The notes: a model not told the origin generated them from the sequence alone. DNA of 64,000 nucleotides from a bacterium (GCA_905221295.1 CAJNCP010000003.1:1-64000); one strand, 5' to 3'; shown: positions 37,586 to 47,221, counted from the first letter of the stretch. Program-made: numbers and translations.

Positions 37586-38230
37586 TCAAATTAAGTGCAC
37601 ATTTTCTTCATAGAAAACTTCATAAGGTGTTTTCCAGTTAAGACATTTTCGTGTCCTATTATTAAGTTTGTTCTCCCACAGCTGAATGATTTGATCATCA
37701 ACCACTGTGAGATCCCTTCCTTGTGGAAAATATTCTCTTAGTAGTCCATTGGTATTCTCATTAGTTCCTCGTTGCCACGGAGCATGAGGGTCGGGAAAAT
37801 AGACTTCAATTTTCAATTGATCACTCAATTTCTGATGATAGGTGAACTCTTTCCCTCTATCGGGAGTTAGTGTATGCTTTGTCAAGGGTTCTAACATTTT
37901 TACCATAGCTTCTATGACAAGTTTGCTTTTCTTGACCGCTACCTTCTTGATTTTAAGAAAACGAGAATAACGATCCGTTAGAGTAACTAAGTAAGCTTTT
38001 CCAGTTTTACCTGCTACAGTGTCTGCTTCTTCGGGTCTTTTGTGAATAGTATGAGAAATAGGGATTTTCCCTCTATTTTCGACATAATCTTTCGGATGCC
38101 GTTTCCATTCCCGACTAATACTAGACGGATGACGATGAAGTAACTTAGCAATTTGAGAAAAATTTAGGCCTTGCATATGGTAAATGAGAATACTTTTACG
38201 CTCGTCTACGGTAAAATGATGGGAGCTCAT
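37586..38230 (-). pseudogene. IS30-family transposase, internally deleted
   Basis: 214 residues from ATG 38230 against about 320 for intact relatives. The N-terminal HTH (FTVDERKSILIYHMQGLNFS, HPSSISREWKRH) and the C-terminal integrase part (LTPDRGKEFTYHQKL, PHAPWQRGTNENTNGLLREY) are present. Between RHPKDYV and ENRGKIPISHTIHKRPEEAD about 90 residues are missing, and the usual GDWEADTVAGK segment is cut to EEADTVAGK. The frame remains open across the deletions. Transposition is unlikely. Confidence 0.85.
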
Positions 38231-38310
38231 AAGATTTCCTTTCGTAACTAGTTCGTTCAATTCTATTTTACTAGAAAATCTTATGAGTTTTTATTGTGCA
38301 CTTATATTGT
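37586..38310 (-). mobile_element. Degenerate IS30-family insertion sequence
   Basis: The transposase frame is bounded by imperfect inverted ends: AATTAAGTGCACA near 37589-37601 and TGTGCACTTATATTGT at 38295-38310, 13 of 16 positions pairing. The element of about 725 bp is shorter than a full IS30-type copy (over 1 kb), in line with internal deletions in the transposase. Confidence 0.75.
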
Positions 38311-38449
38311 ATATTAAAGATGTTAAAACTTCAAAAATTTAAATCTAATATGGTCACCGTTTTCAATGTCAAGAAAAAGAGAAGCAAGGTGATTCTCCCT
38401 CGAGTTTAGTTATGAATCACTCACTTCCACTGTCATTGAAATCTAAAAA

Positions 38450-38474
38450 CAAGTAGCCCCTATAGAACTACTTG
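38450..38474 (-). terminator. Terminator behind the lipoprotein gene
   Basis: CAAGTAG (38450-38456) and CTACTTG (38468-38474) form a 7-bp stem, followed by TTTTTAGATTT on the minus strand. Confidence 0.8.
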
Positions 38475-38495
38475 CTGTACTTTTAAATCAGATGA

Positions 38496-39431
38496 TTAGA
38501 TATTGCTTTTTTCTTTCTTATCTGAAGATTTGTCTGTTGACTTGTCTGAAGACTCATCTGTAGATTTTTTCTTAGACTTTGTAGAGTTCTTACGATCAAT
38601 CTTATCATATCCCTCTGTAGTATCCATTAACTCAGTTGATAAGGTACGATAATCTTCTTGAGAAATGAGCCAGTTTCCATCCTTGTCCTTGGTTAATTTG
38701 ATTTCTGTATCAAAATCTCCAGTAGTAAGAGGTGTTAGAGCAGCTTCAGCATCTACATCACTATAGATAGCAAAATCTTTTCTAAAGAGGTGTTCGTAAA
38801 TCCAGTAAGTCACCAATGTTTGGTAACGCTTGATGTCAACATCTGAACCAGCTTGGTTGTACTTACCTAAGTTATCAATACCTCCAATAAGAATCGTTAA
38901 CACTTCTCTGATTGAAGAAGTCAAACCTTTAGAGTGTAACTTTTTAGAGTTAAAAGTCACAGTCGCAGTGTTACCTGATTCATCAACCTTTACATCTTTC
39001 ACAGTGTAAGAACCGATATCTTGGAATAACTTGCGTTTCATTTTCAAGAAACCTGAAATCGTTTCTTCTGGTGTTTCTACAGGAAAATCTTTGTGCCATT
39101 GTACTGAGTATGTAGACGCAGGTGAAAGACCTTCTTCTTTAATTTTTTCACTTGTTTGCACTGCAAATATAGCCTCAGTCCATTTTTCATAAGTTTCGCC
39201 ATAAATTTTCTTGAATCGTGCAGAGTCGCTAGTCAGAACTGAGTCTAAGAGAATCTCAGCGTCTTTTGTAACTTTCTCTTTAACTTCCGCTGCTTCATCC
39301 TTCTTCTCAACTTGTTCCGTTTTCTCCTTGTCATCAGAAGAAGCTTCAGATGACTGATTAGAAAATGCAGAACATGCACCCAAGACAACTGTTGAGAGTG
39401 CTAAGATACTTAGTAACTTAATCTTTTTCAT
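38496..39431 (-). CDS. DUF5105-type lipoprotein
   Basis: 311 residues. Lipoprotein signal peptide MKKIKLLSILALSTVVLGAC, with the lipobox cysteine at residue 20. A charged Ser/Glu/Lys linker precedes a compact domain (about 55-275) and a Lys/Ser/Asp-rich tail. The domain pattern resembles DUF5105/DUF4878-like streptococcal lipoproteins of unknown function. It stands alone, with tRNA-Ser upstream. Confidence 0.8.
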   Translation of the reverse strand: MKKIKLLSILALSTVVLGACSAFSNQSSEASSDDKEKTEQVEKKDEAAEVKEKVTKDAEILLDSVLTSDSARFKKIYGETYEKWTEAIFAVQTSEKIKEEGLSPASTYSVQWHKDFPVETPEETISGFLKMKRKLFQDIGSYTVKDVKVDESGNTATVTFNSKKLHSKGLTSSIREVLTILIGGIDNLGKYNQAGSDVDIKRYQTLVTYWIYEHLFRKDFAIYSDVDAEAALTPLTTGDFDTEIKLTKDKDGNWLISQEDYRTLSTELMDTTEGYDKIDRKNSTKSKKKSTDESSDKSTDKSSDKKEKSNI

Positions 39432-39510
39432 GTTTCACCTCTTTATGAAAATTTACTCTTGGAGACCACCTCCAAGTAGATTTGTTTAGAAAAACACTGG
39501 GTTCATCTAA

Positions 39511-39598
39511 CGGAGAATGGGGGATTCGAACCCCCGCGCCAGTTACCCAACCTAACGATTTAGCAAACCGTCCTCTTCAGCCTCTTGAGTAATTCTCC
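39511..39598 (-). tRNA. tRNA-Ser (anticodon GCT)
   Basis: 88-nt minus-strand transcript. The acceptor stem GGAGAAT pairs with ATTCTCC, TTCGAATC forms the T loop, and the anticodon loop TTTGCTAAA reads AGC/AGU codons. The long variable arm (about 17 nt) is typical of tRNA-Ser. CCA is not encoded. Confidence 0.95.
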
Positions 39599-39673
39599 AC
39601 TAGCAAACTAAAACAAATAGGATACAATAAAGGATACAATTTGACGAAATAATCCCAAAAATCCTATTGATGA

Positions 39674-40018
39674 TGGAGCCGGTGGGAGTCGAACCCACGT
39701 CCAAACACCTGCCAACATATTTGTCTACAACCATAGGTTATGTATTGTTTTAACAGCTCCTCGACACATAACTCAAGCCTAGGAACTGCGAGTCTATCAA
39801 TCTCTTATCAAACCACTAGACAAGGCTTGATCGTATCTCGCTAATCATAAGACCTGTCATTGAACACGAGCAATCCAAATCAGGTCACGCCTGCTGGTTT
39901 TTAGGCAGCTAGAGCGTAAGAAGTGTTATTTTTTGCAGTTATATTTAACTGAGCGTTTACGTCGCCACACGGGTTGCAAAATATGCCTCATAATGCCTGT
40001 CGAATCCGTAACGACCCC
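39674..40018 (-). ncRNA. ssrA: tmRNA (ssrA)
   Basis: 345 nt on the minus strand. The 5' end GGGGTCG and the 3' end CGGCTCC form the tRNA-like acceptor stem; TTCGACTCC is the T loop. The reading frame (GCA AAA AAT AAC ACT ...) gives the tag AKNNTSYALAA ending in TAA. It rescues stalled ribosomes with SmpB. CCA is not encoded. Confidence 0.97.
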
Positions 40019-40032
40019 AAGATTATAGAACT

Positions 40033-40061
40033 ATTATAACCTATCTTCATAAAAAATGCAA
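40033..40061 (-). promoter_or_regulatory. ssrA promoter
   Basis: TTGCAT (40056-40061), 17-bp spacer, TATAAT (40033-40038) on the minus strand, about 15 nt before the mature 5' end. Confidence 0.85.
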
Positions 40062-40076
40062 AATCAAGCCAATTCT

Positions 40077-40712
40077 TTAGAAAAGATACGTTTTTAAAGT
40101 ATCTGATAAAGCTTGATAACCAGCTACACTCAGATGGAGCCCATCCGTTGTATAGGCTGATTTAAGTTGTCCTTCTGAATCTGTCAAACTATCATAAATT
40201 GGTAGAAAATCTACTTGCATATAGGCGGAGGCTAGAGCCTCATAGGCTTGATTCCATTCTCTGATCTTTTCATTGGTACGAATATATACTGTCTGCTTGT
40301 ATTCTTCTGCTTCATTGACTGGCAGAATAGAAACAAGCTTTATTTGTGACAGCGGATAATCTCGGTTAAGCGATTGAATCACACGCTCAAGATTATCCAA
40401 GGCTTCATTCATGGAAACATCTTTTCCGATATCGTTTGTCCCAATTAAGAGAACAATTTGATCGACAGCATCACCATAAAGATGGGCATCAAGATTGTCT
40501 AGTAGAAGCCCCGTCTGGTAACCTCGGATGCCTCGATTAACAATCGTCTTGGTAGTCCCAAGTAACTCTTGCAAAGGGTAATATTCTACAATCGAATCGC
40601 CGATAAAAATCACATCTGGTTCTAAAAGAGAAGTCTGATTGAGTTCGCGATACTTGGTTTGAATCTTTGCCTGCTCCTTTAGGAGCCAATTTTCTAATAA
40701 CTGTACTGCCAC
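40077..40712 (-). CDS. SGNH/GDSL hydrolase
   Basis: 211 residues. Block I IFIGDSIVEYYP carries the catalytic serine near residue 38, block III LLIGTNDIG the Asn, and block V TDGLHLSVAGY the Asp/His. No signal peptide. Family members deacetylate or hydrolyse lipids or sugars; the substrate is unknown. It follows the HAD gene by 1 nt on the minus strand, in an operon with CapA. Confidence 0.9.
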   Translation of the reverse strand: MAVQLLENWLLKEQAKIQTKYRELNQTSLLEPDVIFIGDSIVEYYPLQELLGTTKTIVNRGIRGYQTGLLLDNLDAHLYGDAVDQIVLLIGTNDIGKDVSMNEALDNLERVIQSLNRDYPLSQIKLVSILPVNEAEEYKQTVYIRTNEKIREWNQAYEALASAYMQVDFLPIYDSLTDSEGQLKSAYTTDGLHLSVAGYQALSDTLKTYLF

Positions 40713-40713
40713 C

Positions 40714-41541
40714 TTATCCCTCTTTCTCTAACCAATTTTCTAGGACCTGATAAACGCCTCCTTGGCTGTTAGCTGGTGCTAGGGCAGTCGCGACTGCCTT
40801 GACATTATCAGCTGCATTTTCCATCGCATAGGCAATACCAGCCATCTCCAACATCTCAACATCATTTTCGCTATCACCAAAAGCCATGATTTGTTCAGAT
40901 TTCAAATCCCAGCGCTTGAGTAATTCTTCCAATCCCCAAGCCTTGTGCACACCAGCCTGCAGGATATCGATACAGCCATAACCGCTGGAAACAGCTCTTA
41001 CGCGCCCATTAAAGAGGTCATTGATTTCCCGCAAAACAGAACTAGAGCGTTCCTCTCCAACAACCATGCTCATCTTTAACACTCCACCGAAGAGATCCGA
41101 ACTGAGTTCTTCAACAAAATTTGTATGCTGATAGAGTTTTTCGATCATCTCTGGAGTCATAAATTTATCAAGCTCTGTAAAAACAGTTCCTTCCTTGACA
41201 AAACTTCCATTCATACTGGTGACGACAAACTGATCTCGACACTCTCTCCCTTTAAAATGAGCTAAAGCCTTGTCAACCATAGCATCATCCCAAATCTGAG
41301 CCTGAAGTAATGTATCATACTCAAATATCCGCGCACCGTTGGCAACAACTAGGACTACTCGACTCGCCAAGTGTTCTAATAATTGCCTCATCCGATGGAC
41401 TTCATTCCCCGTCGCAATGACAAAACGGATACCTCGTTCATCTAATTGGTCTAAAATCTTTTCTAAACGTGGCAAGTCCAGTTGCCCTCTTGGATCCAGC
41501 AAGGTTCCATCCATATCTGTTGCAATTAATTTAATCGTCAT
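40714..41541 (-). CDS. HAD-superfamily Cof-type phosphatase
   Basis: 275 residues from ATG 41541 (ribosome site AAAGGAG); an in-frame extension has none. Motif I TDMDGTLLD is near residue 8, motif III follows near 200, and motif IV FGDSENDVEML lies near 225. Cof-type HADs hydrolyse sugar phosphates or cofactors such as pyridoxal phosphate or FMN. It is co-transcribed with the CapA and SGNH genes. Confidence 0.9.
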   Translation of the reverse strand: MTIKLIATDMDGTLLDPRGQLDLPRLEKILDQLDERGIRFVIATGNEVHRMRQLLEHLASRVVLVVANGARIFEYDTLLQAQIWDDAMVDKALAHFKGRECRDQFVVTSMNGSFVKEGTVFTELDKFMTPEMIEKLYQHTNFVEELSSDLFGGVLKMSMVVGEERSSSVLREINDLFNGRVRAVSSGYGCIDILQAGVHKAWGLEELLKRWDLKSEQIMAFGDSENDVEMLEMAGIAYAMENAADNVKAVATALAPANSQGGVYQVLENWLEKEG

Positions 41542-41564
41542 CTCGGCTCCTTTAGGGCGAGTAC

Positions 41565-42884
41565 CTACCACTTCAACCCCACATGTTCATTCATTTCTTT
41601 ATAGGCTGTGTCAATTCGTTCCTTGGTCGCCTCATCCAACTGCTCACGGTAACGTCCCCCTTCAATGAAGTCCTCCAAGATATAGGTCTGATAGAGGAAG
41701 AGAGGATATCCTTCTGGGGAGTAAGTCCCTTTGGGTGTTCGATTAACCCAAGTAGGATGCGCTTTGGCGGTTTCAATCCTTGTCTTTCCATCTTTTTTCT
41801 TAATGGCCACATCCATGAGAACACCGCGTTCTGTCCACTTGGCATTTTCCTCGTCTTGCATGGTTTCAATGCGCTGATTTGAGAGGAAATTTCCCATGGA
41901 ATAGATAATCAGTTTTTTGTCACCATCTTTTTCAACCGTTTCGGCAGGTTCAACGACATGAGGATGCCCTCCAAAGATAATATCGGCTCCCCAGTCCACC
42001 ATCTTGTGGTACAGTGTCTTTTGTTCTTCCGTTGGTTCCAACTTGTACTCAATTCCCATCTGAGGCATAACAACAGTAATATCCGCTTCTTTCTCGGCAC
42101 GCTCGATTTCCGCCTTCATCTTTTCTTCGTCTAAGTCAGAAAGATAGCGATTATAGTCCTCTTGAGAGATATACTGCTCAATGCCATTAAAGTCATAGGA
42201 ATAGGCTAAGAGAGCTACCTTGATACCATTGACTTCCTTAATAACAAGGGGAGACTTGTCCCGTGGTTCTTTTGTATAAACTCCTATGGGTGTCATTCCA
42301 GCCTTTTCAATAGCTTGAGCCGTTGAAACCACTCCCTCTATCTGAGAATCTAGGATGTGATTGTGGGCCAAGTCTAGAACTTGATAGCCTGCATCCTTGA
42401 TCGCATCCATCACCTCACCAGGTGCATTAAAAAGAGGATATCCTGCTAAGTAGTGGTCCTTGTTCACTGTTCCTTCAAAGTCACCAATTACCAAATCCGC
42501 TTGTTTGAGCCAGGGTTTTACATACTCAAAATTTTCATGGAAATCATAGGTCCCATCTTCTTTAAGAGCTGTTCGGTAGATGGGGATATGGTAGAGAAGG
42601 TCACCATTTGCCATGATACGGGCTGTCGTTTCATCAGACTGATTTTCCTTGGATTGACTAGAAGTACTTGTAGAATCAAGAGTTTGACTACTAGGGCTCG
42701 TTCCCTTGTTTCCTTGTACTGCTCGAACTAACAAGTTCAGTCCCATGGACAAGGCAACTGCAAGTAGCAAGACCGTAATAAACTGGGCATTGGTCCAGGA
42801 TTTATAATTCCTAAAGAAACCAATACTACTCTTCAACAATCCAAAAATAGGACCATGAGACCGTCTATCTTGTCGCTTTTCCAT
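41565..42884 (-). CDS. CapA/PgsA-family surface protein, metallophosphatase fold
   Basis: 439 residues. Membrane helix near 30-50, a Ser/Thr-rich linker, then the PGA_cap domain with ARIMANGDLLYHIPIYRTA, LVIGDFEGTV, LDLAHNHILD and FGGHPHVVEPAE, the metal-site motifs. Family members act in polyglutamate capsule synthesis or as phosphoesterases; this type is common in non-capsulated oral streptococci and its function is unsure. An extended -10 (TGGTATAAT) lies 40 nt upstream. Confidence 0.88.
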   Translation of the reverse strand: MEKRQDRRSHGPIFGLLKSSIGFFRNYKSWTNAQFITVLLLAVALSMGLNLLVRAVQGNKGTSPSSQTLDSTSTSSQSKENQSDETTARIMANGDLLYHIPIYRTALKEDGTYDFHENFEYVKPWLKQADLVIGDFEGTVNKDHYLAGYPLFNAPGEVMDAIKDAGYQVLDLAHNHILDSQIEGVVSTAQAIEKAGMTPIGVYTKEPRDKSPLVIKEVNGIKVALLAYSYDFNGIEQYISQEDYNRYLSDLDEEKMKAEIERAEKEADITVVMPQMGIEYKLEPTEEQKTLYHKMVDWGADIIFGGHPHVVEPAETVEKDGDKKLIIYSMGNFLSNQRIETMQDEENAKWTERGVLMDVAIKKKDGKTRIETAKAHPTWVNRTPKGTYSPEGYPLFLYQTYILEDFIEGGRYREQLDEATKERIDTAYKEMNEHVGLKW

Positions 42885-43039
42885 CTTTATTCCCCCCTTG
42901 CTTTTACTGCAAGTCTTTTCTTTTATTATACCACAGACAAAAGAGGAATACCGTTTATTATATTATTTTTTAGGAACTTCTGCGACTTTCTTTCTCGCCT
43001 ATTTTGTGTTATCATGTAGAGGTAATGAAAGGAGAGAAA

Positions 43040-43651
43040 ATGTCTGCAATAGAACGTATTACAAAAGCTGCTCACTTAATTGATATGAACGATATTATCC
43101 GCGAGGGGAATCCAACTCTACGCGCAGTTGCTGAGGAGGTCACTTTCCCACTGTCTGACCAGGAAATCATCCTTGGTGAAAAGATGATGCAATTCCTCAA
43201 ACATTCCCAAGATCCTGTTATAGCTGAGAAAATGGGGCTCCGCGGTGGTGTTGGATTGGCTGCTCCCCAACTCGATATCTCAAAACGCATTATTGCCGTT
43301 TTGGTCCCAAATATTGTAGAAGAAGGTGAAACTCCTCAGGAAGCCTACGACTTGCAAGCTATTATGTACAATCCAAAAATCGTCTCTCACTCTGTTCAAG
43401 ATGCCGCCCTCGGTGAAGGCGAAGGTTGCCTTTCTGTCGACCGTAACGTGCCAGGCTATGTTGTCCGTCATGCCCGTGTCACTGTTGATTACTTTGACAA
43501 GGACGGCGAAAAACACCGTATCAAACTCAAAGGTTACAACTCTATCGTTGTCCAACATGAAATTGATCACCTAAATGGAATCATGTTTTACGATCGTATC
43601 AATGAGAAAGACCCATTTGCTGTAAAAGATGGTTTACTGATTCTGGAATAA
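43040..43651 (+). CDS. def: Peptide deformylase
   Basis: 203 residues from ATG 43040 (AAAGGAG). Motif 1 [10 protein letters not shown] near 72, motif 2 EGCLSV near 129 (metal Cys) and motif 3 QHEIDHLNG near 174 (two His). It removes the formyl group from nascent proteins. The longer type 2 form, as in Firmicutes. One of three plus-strand genes. Confidence 0.96.
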   Translation: MSAIERITKAAHLIDMNDIIREGNPTLRAVAEEVTFPLSDQEIILGEKMMQFLKHSQDPVIAEKMGLRGGVGLAAPQLDISKRIIAVLVPNIVEEGETPQEAYDLQAIMYNPKIVSHSVQDAALGEGEGCLSVDRNVPGYVVRHARVTVDYFDKDGEKHRIKLKGYNSIVVQHEIDHLNGIMFYDRINEKDPFAVKDGLLILE

Positions 43652-43665
43652 AGAAAATCCCGTTG

Positions 43666-43726
43666 CAATGTATCGCATCCCAAAAGTTCGACAGAAAAAA
43701 TCTTACTTTTGGGATGCGGTACATTG
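43666..43726. terminator. Long terminator hairpin between def and the CPBP gene
   Basis: Arms 43666-43687 and 43705-43726 pair over 21 of 22 positions with a 17-nt loop, and the pairing extends with gaps toward AAAATCCCG and GGAGTTTT. The plus strand continues with TTTTTTC. It lies between converging genes and likely ends both. Confidence 0.85.
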
Positions 43727-43740
43727 AGCGGAGTTTTTTC

Positions 43741-44499
43741 TTATGTTCCCCACGAAATCAAGAGATACATGAGGCTAGAACCAAACATATCTGCCAGAGC
43801 ATGCATAAGGAAAAATGGCAAAAGATTTTTAACCTTATACTTGTATAGAAAATAATAGAATAAACCATAAACTACACCAATAACCAGTGCCCACACCAAT
43901 CCTTGATAAGTGTGAAAAGAAATCCGAATGAGGGTAGAATAAAACAAAACCCGCCACTTGTGCTTTTCTTTCACTGAGGTCAACAACCCTAGAAAGAAAA
44001 ACTCTTCATAGAAGCCATTTAACAAGGCATAGGCAATTGCCATCGGACTAAGCGCTAGGAATTTCCGTATAACTTCCATGGGATCTATGTGGGCAAAAAG
44101 AGCTGGATTTAAGTAATTGTATTCACCAATTAGTGTCGTCACCAAGTCTCCAAACAAACCCACAATGGCAAATATAAAAGGAACCCAAAAGAGAAGGGAC
44201 TAGGTCCAACGAATAGGAAGCTGTTTGAAATCATAATTCCGAATCAAAAGGTAAAGCAAAGCCAAGGTCAGAAGTATCACTTGCAAGGTGAAGTTGCTGG
44301 AATAGGCTGCTCCTTCGCCGACAGTATTACTTGCCGTATCCACGGCACTTGACAAGTCTGTCGGAAACATACTTGCTAAAAAGAGCTCCGTTGACCGAAT
44401 GATAAACAGGCCAAACATTAGAACTGTAATAATCAGAATGTCAAACCATCTCAAGTAGCGCAGGGGCTTAGTTGGGTGAATACTTTGTAAAATCTTCAT
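43741..44499 (-). pseudogene. CPBP intramembrane protease, interrupted by an amber codon
   Basis: One frame from ATG 44499 to the stop at 43741 would give about 252 residues, but TAG at 44200-44202 ends it after residue 99. The second part continues in the same frame (LLFWVPFIFAIVGLFGDLV). It includes the CPBP features YEEFFFLGLL (EE motif), LIRISFHTYQG (His) and HALADMFG. Multiple membrane segments. Without readthrough, the catalytic half is not made. The family handles bacteriocin-related processing or immunity. Confidence 0.85.
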
Positions 44500-44609
44500 A
44501 TCTCCTCATTCTAGCAGTTAAAGATTGGTTTATTGTAAGAAAAGAAACTTAAAATTTTATAAAATTCCACTCCCATTCCTTAACCGTAATCAATATTTCG
44601 ATAGGATAT

Positions 44610-45554
44610 TCAAACGAACCACTTTTTACGAGTAACTAGTTTCTCATTCAACCTTCGTTTGTTTGCTATCAACAAATCTTTCAAAGAAATGATAGTCACC
44701 GCAAGTAAAATCATAGCCATACCGACAAAATCAATCGCATAGAATTGCTCCTTCATAATCAGAAAGGCAAAGAAAACAGCTGAGATGGGCTCAATCGAAG
44801 CCAGTAAACTAGACTTAACAGGGCCTATCAAACTAGCTCCCTTTAGAAAAGCGGTGTAGGCGAAGACTGTTCCGATGATGATAATGCCAGCAAATGCAAA
44901 AAGAAAATCCAAGCTGGTCGGTATACTGGCCTGCAAGACTCCTGTGAAGGGAAGAGCCACAACACCAGAAATAACCATGCCCACACCAATCACCAACATG
45001 CTTCCCCATTTCTTAATCAAAGTAATAGGAAGAATGATATAAAGGGCATAGGTCAAGGCAGAAAAGAGACCCCAGAAAAGACCAGCAGGTGTGACAGACA
45101 ACTGGTCAAGTTCCCCATGCGTCGCGATCAGAAAAGTTCCTCCTATGGCTAATCCAATCGAAATAATCTCAGCTAGAGTCGGAGCTACCTTATCTTTCAT
45201 GCAGGTATAAACCAAGATCCCAACAGGACATACATACTGGAGAACCGTAGCCGTTCCAGCATTGGTTTCCTGAATGGCAGAAAGATAGGCAAACTGGTTT
45301 AAGAAAAGTCCAAACAAGGCAAATAACAGCAGAGATAAGAGACTTTTTCTGTCTTTTAAAAAAGATAGGAGTTTATTCTTTGCGGTCACGTAGGATAAGA
45401 ACACTAGTGTCAAGCCTGCAATGATAAGTCGCAAATTGGTCAAGACTAGAGCGGAAATCCCGTGTGCCATCAGGTATTGACCACTGGTTCCAGACAAGCC
45501 CCAAGCAATGCCTGCAACTACTGTGAATAGCGTTCCTTTTACGTTTTTTGACAT
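44610..45554 (-). CDS. EamA-type DMT transporter
   Basis: 314 residues with ten membrane segments in two five-helix halves, each resembling an EamA domain (GTLFTVVAGIAWGLSGTSGQ, GLFWGLFSALTYALYIILP). A basic C-terminal tail follows. Drug/metabolite superfamily; substrate unknown. It is last in the operon cppA, serine hydrolase, transporter; the gap to the gene above is 9 nt. Confidence 0.88.
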   Translation of the reverse strand: MSKNVKGTLFTVVAGIAWGLSGTSGQYLMAHGISALVLTNLRLIIAGLTLVFLSYVTAKNKLLSFLKDRKSLLSLLLFALFGLFLNQFAYLSAIQETNAGTATVLQYVCPVGILVYTCMKDKVAPTLAEIISIGLAIGGTFLIATHGELDQLSVTPAGLFWGLFSALTYALYIILPITLIKKWGSMLVIGVGMVISGVVALPFTGVLQASIPTSLDFLFAFAGIIIIGTVFAYTAFLKGASLIGPVKSSLLASIEPISAVFFAFLIMKEQFYAIDFVGMAMILLAVTIISLKDLLIANKRRLNEKLVTRKKWFV

Positions 45555-45563
45555 GCTTTCCCC

Positions 45564-46499
45564 CTACTCTTCCCTACGAATCATATCCATGACTTGGTTT
45601 CGATCGATTATCCACTGGGAACGCTCATCCTTCTCATACGTTCGATTGGATAAAAAGATAGCGGCTTCCTGTTTCTCTCTATTCCACATGATGAAGGTAC
45701 CTGTATAGCCCGTATGGTCGAGCCAGGTTCCCTCCAGATTCCAGGCTAGGGACCGCTCCTTATCATCTAAGGGAGAGTAATTTCGGCTCAAGTTTTCAGC
45801 AAAATCATCTTTCAAGTAATGTTCCAGAAAGATTTGCAAATCCTTAACAGTTGAAAATAAACCAGCACTTCCAGCATGTTTTCCTAAAAGACGAGCTTTG
45901 GGATCGTGAATATTTCCGGCCTCCACCCCTCTCACTGTTGGTACAGCACGCTCAACGGGGCCAAACATGGTTTCCTTCATCTCCCATGGTTCCAAAACTT
46001 GCTTCTGTATGATCTGATCCAAATCTTGGTCAAAGATTTTTTCCAAAAGAAAGCCTAAGAGTAAAAAGTGAACATCCGAATAGAGGAAGGCTGCCTGACT
46101 TCGTCTGTTGAGGTGAAACATGGCTTCTTTTAATTCAGTAGCTGTCAAGAGATCCCGATTGGGAATAAAGGGATCTAAGTCTGTAGCATGGGTCAGAAGT
46201 TGCCGTATAGTAATATCTGGGTAATCACACTCAGCTAAAAAATCCGTCACTGGTCGGTCAATATCTAATTTGCCCTGCTGCCACAAGAAGGTAAGAACTG
46301 TCCCTACTCCCACAACCTTACTCACGCTGGCTAGGTCATAGACTAGCCCTGACTCTGTTTTCAAACCTTTCTCAGGATCACTCAATCCTAGATAAGACTC
46401 TTTCCATTCACCATCCTTATAATACGCAAAAGAGGCCCCGGGATAAATCCCTGCCTCGATTTGATCTTCTATTTTTCTTTGAATTTTTGTCCACTTCAT
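45564..46499 (-). CDS. Class C beta-lactamase-like serine hydrolase
   Basis: 311 residues. The SxxK catalytic motif is SVSK in LASVSKVVGVG near residue 60; YSDVHFLLL is the second (YxN-like) motif, and HTGYTGT the C-terminal box. No signal peptide, so the substrate is probably inside the cell. Such proteins are often D-amino acid peptidases or esterases. It overlaps cppA by ATGA. Confidence 0.88.
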   Translation of the reverse strand: MKWTKIQRKIEDQIEAGIYPGASFAYYKDGEWKESYLGLSDPEKGLKTESGLVYDLASVSKVVGVGTVLTFLWQQGKLDIDRPVTDFLAECDYPDITIRQLLTHATDLDPFIPNRDLLTATELKEAMFHLNRRSQAAFLYSDVHFLLLGFLLEKIFDQDLDQIIQKQVLEPWEMKETMFGPVERAVPTVRGVEAGNIHDPKARLLGKHAGSAGLFSTVKDLQIFLEHYLKDDFAENLSRNYSPLDDKERSLAWNLEGTWLDHTGYTGTFIMWNREKQEAAIFLSNRTYEKDERSQWIIDRNQVMDMIRREE

Positions 46500-47221
46500 G
46501 CTTCTTCAAACCACAATTCGATATTATTGGTGTCTTTACCAAGGAAGAATTTTTCCGACTTTGGAATAAAATAGTCTGTGCCCTCAAATTTCTGACGAAG
46601 ACTAGTCAACTCTAGATTCTTTACCAAAAATTTCAGCATAGACAAGTCCCAGGTAACATTGTTTTCAACAGCCAAATCTGGGCCTTGCCCTTGAGTAAAG
46701 GTAATGGCATTAGTCGCCAATTCTGAATCAAATAAACTCTCCCTGTCCACAGGAAGACGGAGCTCAACGGAAACCTCAAATTGACTCAAGTATTTTATAC
46801 TTTTATTTGAAGAAAATTCAGGAACAGTTTCCAGTGGAACCAAATCTTTAATATCATTTTCCGCATGAACAAGAATCACATCCTGTTCAGGAGAAACAAT
46901 CTCAAAAGCATAACCACGGCTTCCTTTAAATAGGCGAGGAAGAGACCCCATCTGTGAAAGAAGATCTTCAATTTCAGAAGGATTCTTAACTTTTACCAAA
47001 AGTCTAGCTAACTTCTTAAGCCCTTCAACTTTCCGAGTACGCATACTGGGAGCCTCTTCAAGAATCAACTTTTCAACACCTGTTTGGTCACCAAGTGAAA
47101 GGAAAGCAGATTCTTCTAATAAGGGCTTCATCCCAAGAGTTTCAATGTAAAATTTTTCATTTAATTTTCGGTTATTGACCTTCAAAGTCGGAATAATTTG
47201 TATCATTTGATTTGCATTCAT
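46496..47221 (-). CDS. cppA: CppA-family protein
   Basis: 241 residues from ATG 47221 (ribosome site GGAGG). The N-terminal half is a VOC (glyoxalase-like) fold, IIPTLKVNNRKLNEKFYIET; the C-terminal half is the CppA-specific domain. The name comes from a reported human complement C3 degrading activity in pneumococcus; no protease motif or signal peptide is visible, so that role should be treated with caution. First gene of a three-gene operon. Confidence 0.88.
   Translation of the reverse strand: MNANQMIQIIPTLKVNNRKLNEKFYIETLGMKPLLEESAFLSLGDQTGVEKLILEEAPSMRTRKVEGLKKLARLLVKVKNPSEIEDLLSQMGSLPRLFKGSRGYAFEIVSPEQDVILVHAENDIKDLVPLETVPEFSSNKSIKYLSQFEVSVELRLPVDRESLFDSELATNAITFTQGQGPDLAVENNVTWDLSMLKFLVKNLELTSLRQKFEGTDYFIPKSEKFFLGKDTNNIELWFEEA

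Noticed and set aside
39674-40018. Integration site of a prophage or island at ssrA
   Set aside because: No integrase gene or duplicated 3' end is visible within the window.
42898-43083. Plus-strand ORF upstream of def
   Set aside because: It overlaps the def start out of frame and covers the promoter; the def ATG has a better ribosome site.
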